This document shows, in pieces, positions 6,691 through 11,312 of a DNA stretch of 11,312 nucleotides. Where the stretch lies: contig CAMSGF010000011.1 in the NCBI GenBank assembly GCA_947058225.1, positions 1 to 11,312 of the forward strand. The letters are read 5' to 3'. How positions within the stretch are numbered: the stretch's first letter is position 1; every line of letters starts with the position of its first letter. The notes under the pieces were generated by a model. It was not told the DNA's origin and ran no database searches. It worked only from the letters and a program-made list of their open reading frames with translations. The DNA comes from an uncultured Eubacteriaceae bacterium. GTDB taxonomy: Bacteria; Bacillota; Clostridia; Eubacteriales; Anaerofustaceae. The position numbers were made by a program, and so were the translations under genes.

Positions 6691-7863
6691 ATGAGCAGAC
6701 ATTTTTTTACATCGGAATCTGTTACTAAAGGTCATCCGGATAAAGTATGCGACCAAATCAGTGATAGTGTGCTAGATGCAATTTTAGAACAAGATGAAAA
6801 TGCGAGGGTTGCGTGCGAATGTGCGATAAATACGGGGTTAGTGTTGGTGCTTGGAGAAATTTCAACAAGTTGTTATGTGGATATAAATAAAATAGTAAGA
6901 AAGACGATAAAAGACATCGGGTATACAAAGGACGAATACGGACTTAACGGGGAAACCTGCGGGGTTATCTGTTCCATTGACGAACAGTCTAGCGATATAG
7001 CTATGGGGGTTGATAAGTCTTTAGAGGCGAAGGAAGAAAATAAAGATGATGGAGAAAACGGAGCGGGAGACCAGGGGTTAATGTTTGGTTATGCGTGTAA
7101 TGAAACGAAGGAATTGATGCCGCTTCCGATATCTTTGGCACATAAACTTGCGATTAAGTTAACTCAAGTGAGGGAAAACAATGTTCTTTCTTATTTAAGA
7201 CCCGATGGGAAAACACAGGTTACGGTTGAATATGACGGCGACAAACCGATAAGAGTTGATACTGTTGTGGTGTCCGCACAGCATTCTCCTGAAATTACGA
7301 ATGAACAAATAAGAAAAGATATAATTGAATATGTAATCAAACCTGTAATCTCGAGTGATTTACTCGATGAAAATACAAAGTATTACATCAATCCGACCGG
7401 TCGCTTTGTGATAGGTGGGGCACAGGCTGACAGCGGGCTTACGGGAAGAAAGATAATAGTCGATACATACGGAGGATATGCAAGGCATGGAGGAGGATGT
7501 TTTTCCGGGAAAGACCCTACAAAAGTAGACAGAAGCAGTGCATATATGGCAAGGTATATCGCAAAAAATTTAGTTGCAGCAGGGCTTTGCGATAAGATTG
7601 AAATTGAAATTGCATACGCAATAGGAGTTGCAAATCCTGTTTCGGTTATGGCTAATACCTTTAACACAGGGAAACTAAGTGATGAAAGAATTGAAGAAAT
7701 CATAAAAGAAAACTTTGATTTAAGGCCGAATAAAATAATAGAAAAACTTGATTTAAGGCGTCCTATCTATAAGAAAACTGCGGCGTACGGACATTTTGGA
7801 AGAGAAGAATTCTCCTGGGAAAAGACGGATAAAAAAGATAAACTCAGGGAATATTTAAGTTAG
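6691..7863 (+). CDS. metK: S-adenosylmethionine synthetase
   Basis: This 390-residue cytoplasmic enzyme joins methionine and ATP to make S-adenosylmethionine, releasing phosphate and pyrophosphate. The N-terminus has [20 protein letters not shown] (6-25), containing the ATP-binding His of the family. [12 protein letters not shown] (124-135) and [16 protein letters not shown] (267-282, the pyrophosphate-binding loop) are both present. The loop carries Cys270 where most bacterial enzymes I recall have Ala. The length is normal. The start is supported by AAGGAG (6678-6683), 7 bases upstream. It is co-directional with the Lrp-family gene 11 bases downstream, whose ribosome binding site overlaps the metK stop codon, so the two probably share a transcript. 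The upstream region carries no S-box. Confidence 0.98.
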   Translation: MSRHFFTSESVTKGHPDKVCDQISDSVLDAILEQDENARVACECAINTGLVLVLGEISTSCYVDINKIVRKTIKDIGYTKDEYGLNGETCGVICSIDEQSSDIAMGVDKSLEAKEENKDDGENGAGDQGLMFGYACNETKELMPLPISLAHKLAIKLTQVRENNVLSYLRPDGKTQVTVEYDGDKPIRVDTVVVSAQHSPEITNEQIRKDIIEYVIKPVISSDLLDENTKYYINPTGRFVIGGAQADSGLTGRKIIVDTYGGYARHGGGCFSGKDPTKVDRSSAYMARYIAKNLVAAGLCDKIEIEIAYAIGVANPVSVMANTFNTGKLSDERIEEIIKENFDLRPNKIIEKLDLRRPIYKKTAAYGHFGREEFSWEKTDKKDKLREYLS

Positions 7864-7874
7864 GGGAATAAAAA

Positions 7875-8303
7875 ATGATAGATGAAATAGATGAAAAAAT
7901 CTTAGAAAGACTTAATTATGACGGCAGGATAAAGATGAAAGACCTTGCAAAAGATTTAAACTTATCAGCCCCTGCCGCTGCAGACAGGGTAAAAAGACTT
8001 GAAAAAAACGGCATAATCACATCTTATAAGGCTGTCATTGACAGGGAAAAAATAGGGCAGTCCATTGCAGTTTTTATAAATATAGATATGCCTGCAAGCA
8101 AATACGAGCAGTTTAAGGAGTTCGCTTCAAAGTCCTCTGAAATCAGCGAGTTTTACTACGTAACAGGGCAGTATTCACTGGTCGTAAAAGCCTTTGTAAA
8201 TTCAACGACACACCTTGCAAAGTTTTTGGAAAAAGCACAAAAGTTTGGAACGACAGAAACCTTTGTGGTTATGTATTCAAATATAAAAGACAGCCTGTTT
8301 TAA
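7875..8303 (+). CDS. Lrp/AsnC family transcriptional regulator
   Basis: This 142-residue regulator has the two-part Lrp/AsnC layout. An N-terminal winged helix-turn-helix (about 5-55, opening IDEIDEKILERL, with helices around MKDLAKDLNLSAPAAADRVKRL) precedes an alpha/beta ligand-sensing RAM domain (about 65-140) that normally binds amino acids and drives dimer or octamer assembly. The length is typical. AGGGGA (7862-7867) overlaps the metK stop and sits 7 bases before the ATG. The position directly after metK suggests a link to methionine or amino-acid metabolism, and the divergent proBA operon could be a target, but the ligand and targets cannot be read from sequence. The specific family member is not recognised, so no symbol is given. 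The stop codon lies inside the loop of the terminator that follows. Confidence 0.93.
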   Translation: MIDEIDEKILERLNYDGRIKMKDLAKDLNLSAPAAADRVKRLEKNGIITSYKAVIDREKIGQSIAVFINIDMPASKYEQFKEFASKSSEISEFYYVTGQYSLVVKAFVNSTTHLAKFLEKAQKFGTTETFVVMYSNIKDSLF

Positions 8304-8317
8304 GGGCTGTTTTTTTA
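8290..8317 (+). terminator. Intrinsic terminator of metK-lrp
   Basis: ACAGCC (8290-8295) pairs with GGCTGT (8305-8310) around a 9-base loop, followed by TTTTTT (8311-8316). A-T pairs can lengthen the stem at its base. The left arm lies inside the last codons of the lrp-family gene and the loop contains its TAA stop, so coding sequence and terminator are fused. Confidence 0.85.
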
Positions 8318-8359
8318 TTTTAAATATTTATTAATTTTTATTGTTTTAAATATTTATTA
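8318..8359. repeat. 16-bp direct repeat between convergent terminators
   Basis: TTTTAAATATTTATTA occurs at 8318-8333 and again at 8344-8359, a 26-base period. It lies in a 143-base AT-only-like gap between two convergent transcription units. It is probably a local duplication, since low complexity makes such matches easier by chance. No function can be assigned. Confidence 0.6.
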
Positions 8360-8419
8360 TATTTTAATCAATATATAAACATATTGTATTTAACCAAAAT
8401 TTTATTAATTGTATAAATA

Positions 8420-8445
8420 AAAAAGCACCGATTTCGGTGCTTTTT
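8420..8445 (-). terminator. Hairpin terminator of the bofC-sleB-ypeB operon, possibly bidirectional
   Basis: A perfect stem pairs AAAAAGCACCG (8420-8430) with CGGTGCTTTTT (8435-8445) around loop ATTT. It begins 1 base after the ypeB stop codon. Read on the minus strand it ends in a run of T, and the plus strand also shows T after the stem, so it may stop transcripts arriving from either side. Confidence 0.9.
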
Positions 8446-8446
8446 A

Positions 8447-9772
8447 TTACATCGTTAAGACGCTTTTATCAGCTTGTATTACTTTCAAAATATCTTCTTC
8501 TTCACCTGTTCTTGCATTTATATAAACCAAGAAAATATCTTTTCCCATTTTTCCCTTAAATTCATAACAAAGCTTTTCTTTATTTGTTTCGGTTGGTATA
8601 AGTGCCAATCTTTCCTTTGTTATTTTTAAATCCATATTAACTTTGTTTCTCGCCTGTTTTTTTGTTATACTTGGTTTTAGATTATTTCTTTTTTTGTGTG
8701 CCAAATAATAGTTGCTGCCTTCAAGCCCTGTGATTTTTCCATCGGCTAAACTGACCTTTATTTTTATTAAATCTGTATAACATGTTACGTTATTTTGCTT
8801 ATATGCATAATTTATCGTAACGATATTGTCGAATGTTTCATAGTAAGTGCTTTGCATATTTTTAATACCCAGATTATCATTTAAAAAATCTTTTCCGATT
8901 TTTATCGCTTTTCTTATAGATATTTTATCATTCTCATCAGCTACATAGTTAGAAGATATTGATATTAATTTTCCGCCTTTTTTGCTTATATCGGCTGTAT
9001 AGGTGTATTCATTGCTGTAATATTTAAACTTATATGATGGAATGTTTGAATTAGATTCGCTTTCAAATTTTAAACTTATATTTTTGTCTAACATTTTATT
9101 TAAAAGTTTCTTCGCTTCTTCTTTTGTTATATTCTTTTTATAGGTGTTATTTTTCCTCTCTCTCATAGAATCGGAAAACGGCCCGTCATATATAAGAGTC
9201 GGATATTCCTTTATCTGTTCTTTTGAGGTTTTAAAAGTGTTATCAATTCTTGTTGTATTTGTGTTTACATAGAAATCTCCTCTTGAATTTATCCAGTCAT
9301 ATCCGTCTTTTGAGTTTTCAATATAATCTTCCAAATCTCTTAAATTTGCGAGGAGGACATTTGAAGAAGCATATATATCTTTTATATTTTTCTTTTCCTT
9401 TTTGTTTAAATTTCTGTCATTTAAAATTAATGAATAATAGTATCCGCCTGTTTTATTTAAAAATTCGCTGACATTGTTTATAACTGTGTGACTTATAGGG
9501 ATTGAATTGATATTTTCAACAACTGCCTGCGTGGATGCGTATAGTTTTATAAGCTCCTTATTGATAAAGTGTTTATTGTTGCTTGCATTTACCTTTGCTA
9601 AATCTGTATTTATTTCATCAAAGCCCTCTACTGCCGAAGAGAAGTTTTTTTTGTATACATTTGATACAGAAGTTTTATAATTATTGCTTTTAGTATAACT
9701 GTTATACAAAAACAATCCGAAAATTATTACTATTATGGCGAGTAAAAATGCATATATACCGTTTTTTTTCAT
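8447..9772 (-). CDS. ypeB: Spore germination protein YpeB
   Basis: This 441-residue protein is needed in Bacillus for SleB to accumulate in the dormant spore; the two depend on each other for stability at the inner membrane/cortex. One N-terminal membrane segment (about 6-24, AFLLAIIVIIFGLFLY core) anchors a long soluble part. Residues about 30-190 are helical and charged. The C-terminal half (about 210-435) has repeated PepSY-like units, each with a KEEAKKLLNKML- or RKAIKIGKDFL-type helix followed by beta strands. The length is close to B. subtilis YpeB (about 450). The start has AGGAGG (9781-9786) 8 bases upstream, overlapping the sleB stop. It is the last gene of the operon, 12 bases after sleB. 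Recognition rests on sequence style plus the diagnostic sleB neighbour. Confidence 0.93.
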   Translation of the reverse strand: MKKNGIYAFLLAIIVIIFGLFLYNSYTKSNNYKTSVSNVYKKNFSSAVEGFDEINTDLAKVNASNNKHFINKELIKLYASTQAVVENINSIPISHTVINNVSEFLNKTGGYYYSLILNDRNLNKKEKKNIKDIYASSNVLLANLRDLEDYIENSKDGYDWINSRGDFYVNTNTTRIDNTFKTSKEQIKEYPTLIYDGPFSDSMRERKNNTYKKNITKEEAKKLLNKMLDKNISLKFESESNSNIPSYKFKYYSNEYTYTADISKKGGKLISISSNYVADENDKISIRKAIKIGKDFLNDNLGIKNMQSTYYETFDNIVTINYAYKQNNVTCYTDLIKIKVSLADGKITGLEGSNYYLAHKKRNNLKPSITKKQARNKVNMDLKITKERLALIPTETNKEKLCYEFKGKMGKDIFLVYINARTGEEEDILKVIQADKSVLTM

Positions 9773-9784
9773 ACTTACCCCCTC

Positions 9785-10462
9785 CTATTTGCAAAAGACG
9801 TGATTACCTATTGTAACTATTATAGGTCTTGTCCTTATCCATTTATTTGTTGCAGTCTTTGGATTGTAATAATAAATTGCATTTCCGGATGGGTCCCAAC
9901 CGTTTATCGCATCTTTTGCCGCATTTATACAAGACTGCGATGGAGTTAAGTTTACCTGTCCGTCACTTACTGCATCAAATGCTCCGTTTTGATAAACAAC
10001 TCCGCTTACGGTGTTTGGAAATGACGGCGATTTAACCCTGTTTAATATAACTGCACCTACTGCGACCATTCCCTCATACGGCTCTCCTCTGGCTTCTCCG
10101 TTGATGCATTTTGCAATTAAATTTACATCTGTTTTGCTTGTGGCATTTGAACTGCTCGCACTTGATGAGGTGTCTTTAAAAAGATTATATATCCCCATTT
10201 TTTCCAGCGTTCTTTTGCCCGCTTTTCCATCAACTGTGAGTCCATTTTTCTTTTGGAATAATTTTATGGCTGATTCTGTTTTTGACCCAAATTTTCCATC
10301 CACATTCCCTGAATAATATCCCCATCTCTTTAATTTTTCCTGTACGGGTTTTACGTGTTTTGCAGGAGAGCCATAGTAAACATAATTTGAAGCCGCATAT
10401 ACATTGCAAAGTGCAAATACCATTAAGCTAAAAAGTGTTAAAATTAAAACTTTCCTTTTCAT
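9785..10462 (-). CDS. sleB: Spore cortex-lytic enzyme SleB
   Basis: This cell-wall hydrolase (a lytic transglycosylase in studied Bacillus homologues) degrades cortex peptidoglycan containing muramic-delta-lactam during germination. A signal peptide (1 to about 24, KRKVLILTLFSLMVFALCNV then AA) directs export. A PG_binding_1 domain covers about 32-90 (VQEKLKRWGYYSGNVDGKFG), then a Ser-rich linker about 98-110, then the Hydrolase_2 catalytic domain 112-225. That domain includes NGEARGEPYEGMVAVGAVIL (121-140), where Glu123 is the likely catalytic acid, and YYYNPKTATNKWIRTRP near the end. At 225 residues it is shorter than B. subtilis SleB (about 305), mainly through a short linker. AAAGGAG (10468-10474) overlaps the stop of the upstream gene, 5 bases before the ATG. 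Placement before ypeB confirms the assignment. In Bacillus it is made in the forespore under sigma-G. Confidence 0.95.
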   Translation of the reverse strand: MKRKVLILTLFSLMVFALCNVYAASNYVYYGSPAKHVKPVQEKLKRWGYYSGNVDGKFGSKTESAIKLFQKKNGLTVDGKAGKRTLEKMGIYNLFKDTSSSASSSNATSKTDVNLIAKCINGEARGEPYEGMVAVGAVILNRVKSPSFPNTVSGVVYQNGAFDAVSDGQVNLTPSQSCINAAKDAINGWDPSGNAIYYYNPKTATNKWIRTRPIIVTIGNHVFCK

Positions 10463-10472
10463 ACAATCTCCT

Positions 10473-11060
10473 TTAATCTACATAATTTTCCAATTTTCTG
10501 TTTAGTTCTTCTTTGTCATTTATGATAATACCTTTTTTAATCTCTTTTATAGTCTGTGCATCCAATAAATCAAGGGGCGTTTTTGTTATTTTATATACCT
10601 TTTCCCTTCCTTCTTTATCGTAGGTAAAGACAGTTATATATTCACTGTCGATGTTATACATATAAGAAATCTTGTAATATCCGGGAGGATAAGAATCTAT
10701 ATTTTTATGCATAACTACCCTTGAACTCGAGAACTTATCTATCTGCCAGGTTGGGTATTCCTTTTGAAATTCATCCTGTGTCATTGATGTCTTGTCATTT
10801 GGTATTAAAACTTCATCGTGTGTCTTATAGTTTGCTTTTTTAAAGGTTTTATTGAATATTATAATTGTTTGAGAATCTGTCTTTATACTATTTGAAGAAG
10901 TGTTTGAATTTTTAGTAAGCTCAGCTTGATTTATTCTTTCATTATTTATGGAGGTTTCTATAATATTTCCGACAATAAGCCCCATAAATACCCCGAACAC
11001 AACTAAAACAGTTACCGTAAAAAACATATTATCAAGTAAAAAATCTTTTATTTTTTTCAT
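10473..11060 (-). CDS. BofC-like membrane-anchored sporulation protein
   Basis: This 195-residue protein has one N-terminal membrane segment (about 12-34, FFTVTVLVVFGVFMGLIVG), an Asn/Ser-rich stretch (about 38-64) and a C-terminal soluble domain. That domain resembles BofC of Bacillus: a FQKEYPTWQIDKFSSSRVVM segment, a HKNID element, a PGYYKISY strand, and a closing LDAQTIKEIKKGIIINDKEE helix and strand. B. subtilis BofC is a secreted forespore protein that holds back the SpoIVB protease in the sigma-K checkpoint. Whether this homologue does the same is unknown; its position upstream of sleB-ypeB (10-base gap, overlapping ribosome binding site) suggests a forespore or germination role. The start has GGAG (11068-11071) 7 bases upstream. 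The similarity is judged by eye, and an unrelated spore membrane protein remains possible. Confidence 0.65.
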   Translation of the reverse strand: MKKIKDFLLDNMFFTVTVLVVFGVFMGLIVGNIIETSINNERINQAELTKNSNTSSNSIKTDSQTIIIFNKTFKKANYKTHDEVLIPNDKTSMTQDEFQKEYPTWQIDKFSSSRVVMHKNIDSYPPGYYKISYMYNIDSEYITVFTYDKEGREKVYKITKTPLDLLDAQTIKEIKKGIIINDKEELNRKLENYVD

Positions 11061-11109
11061 ATCTTTTCTCCGATTTTAATATGTTTCTATTTTTTACAAA
11101 TTTTGTTTT

Positions 11110-11138
11110 TATATACAAAAAATTGAATTTTATTTCAA
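11110..11138 (-). promoter_or_regulatory. Possible promoter of the bofC-like/sleB/ypeB operon
   Basis: Read on the minus strand, TTGAAA (11133-11138), a 17-base spacer and TATATA (11110-11115) fit a sigma-A-type promoter about 50 bases before the first ATG. Bacillus sleB is under sigma-G. I looked for the sigma-G pattern and found CATATTA (11077-11083) with no partner -35 and too close to the ribosome binding site. The true promoter is therefore uncertain. Confidence 0.3.
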
Positions 11139-11176
11139 ACAACAAGGAATAATACGAAACTGCTTATATAAGAATT

Positions 11177-11312
11177 TTAAAACTTTATATGTAATATGGT
11201 GCTTTTTAAAATTATTACAAATACTAACAAATATCTAACACAATAATACAAAAAAACGATGAAAAGCGTTAAAGCAAGTACAATTATAGATTGTATTCCA
11301 AGTTCCGCATAA
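11177..11312 (-). CDS. Possible 3' end of a membrane protein gene, running off the window
   Basis: A minus-strand frame is open from the window edge to a TAA at 11177-11179, giving 44 residues. It begins YAELGIQSIIVLALTLFIVF and continues as a hydrophobic stretch ending ILHIKF. The first part reads like a transmembrane segment with normal codon use. The second half is AT-rich and could be coincidence. No terminator follows. The rest of the 11061-11312 stretch holds no recognisable gene. The start, if any, lies beyond the window. Low confidence. Confidence 0.25.
   Translation of the reverse strand, partial: YAELGIQSIIVLALTLFIVFLYYCVRYLLVFVIILKSTILHIKF

Noticed and set aside
7383-7703. 106-codon minus-strand open frame opposite metK
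   Set aside because: Shadow of an intact metK; no start context or family resemblance.
9834-9845. DnaA-box-like TTATCCAT
   Set aside because: A single imperfect match inside sleB; no cluster, so no sign of an origin despite noc/mnmG being oriC-linked genes elsewhere.
11077-11083. Sigma-G -10-like CATATTA before the bofC-like gene
   Set aside because: No matching -35 at 17-18 bases, and the start of transcription would run into the ribosome binding site.
11259-11312. 17-codon plus-strand ORF (MKSVKASTIIDCIPSSA) ending at the last base
   Set aside because: No ribosome binding site, very short, and no supporting context.

Overview
The window is AT-rich chromosomal DNA from what looks like a low-GC, endospore-forming Firmicute, most likely a member of the Clostridia. 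The supporting evidence is strong AGGAGG-type ribosome binding sites, a SleB/YpeB spore-cortex germination pair, a Noc-type ParB next to mnmG, and heavy use of A/T-ending codons. I cannot name the species. There are ten confident protein genes, one doubtful open frame at the right edge, and no rRNA, tRNA or CRISPR. No transposase gene is present.

Left block (1-4351): three tightly packed minus-strand genes, mnmE, mnmG and noc (3- and 4-base gaps). MnmE and MnmG together modify the wobble uridine of certain tRNAs. Noc is a CTP-switch ParB paralogue that in Bacillus couples the nucleoid to division-site choice. In many Firmicutes these genes lie near oriC with khpB/yidC upstream and rsmG between mnmG and noc. 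Here rsmG is missing and proline genes lie upstream. The block is bracketed by two copies, in the same orientation, of a ~123-bp non-coding repeat (partial copy at 1-112, full copy at 4229-4351). The repeat folds as a cloverleaf: a GC-only 10-bp outer stem closing three perfect or near-perfect hairpins. It is the most unusual thing in the window.

Middle (4455-6690): minus-strand proB-proA, the first two steps of proline synthesis from glutamate, ending in a clear intrinsic terminator at 4455-4484. A short divergent promoter region (6563-6690) separates proB from plus-strand metK. It carries an 8-bp inverted repeat with -10-like boxes on both strands.

Plus-strand pair (6691-8310): metK (S-adenosylmethionine synthetase) followed 11 bases later by an Lrp/AsnC-family regulator, ending in a terminator that overlaps the regulator's stop codon. 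The leader before metK is too short for a SAM riboswitch.

Right block (8421-11060): a minus-strand spore operon of a BofC-like membrane-anchored protein, SleB (cortex-lytic enzyme) and YpeB (SleB partner), with 10- and 12-base gaps and ribosome binding sites that overlap the preceding stop codons. It ends in a hairpin terminator that faces the lrp terminator. The last 250 bases hold no confident gene.
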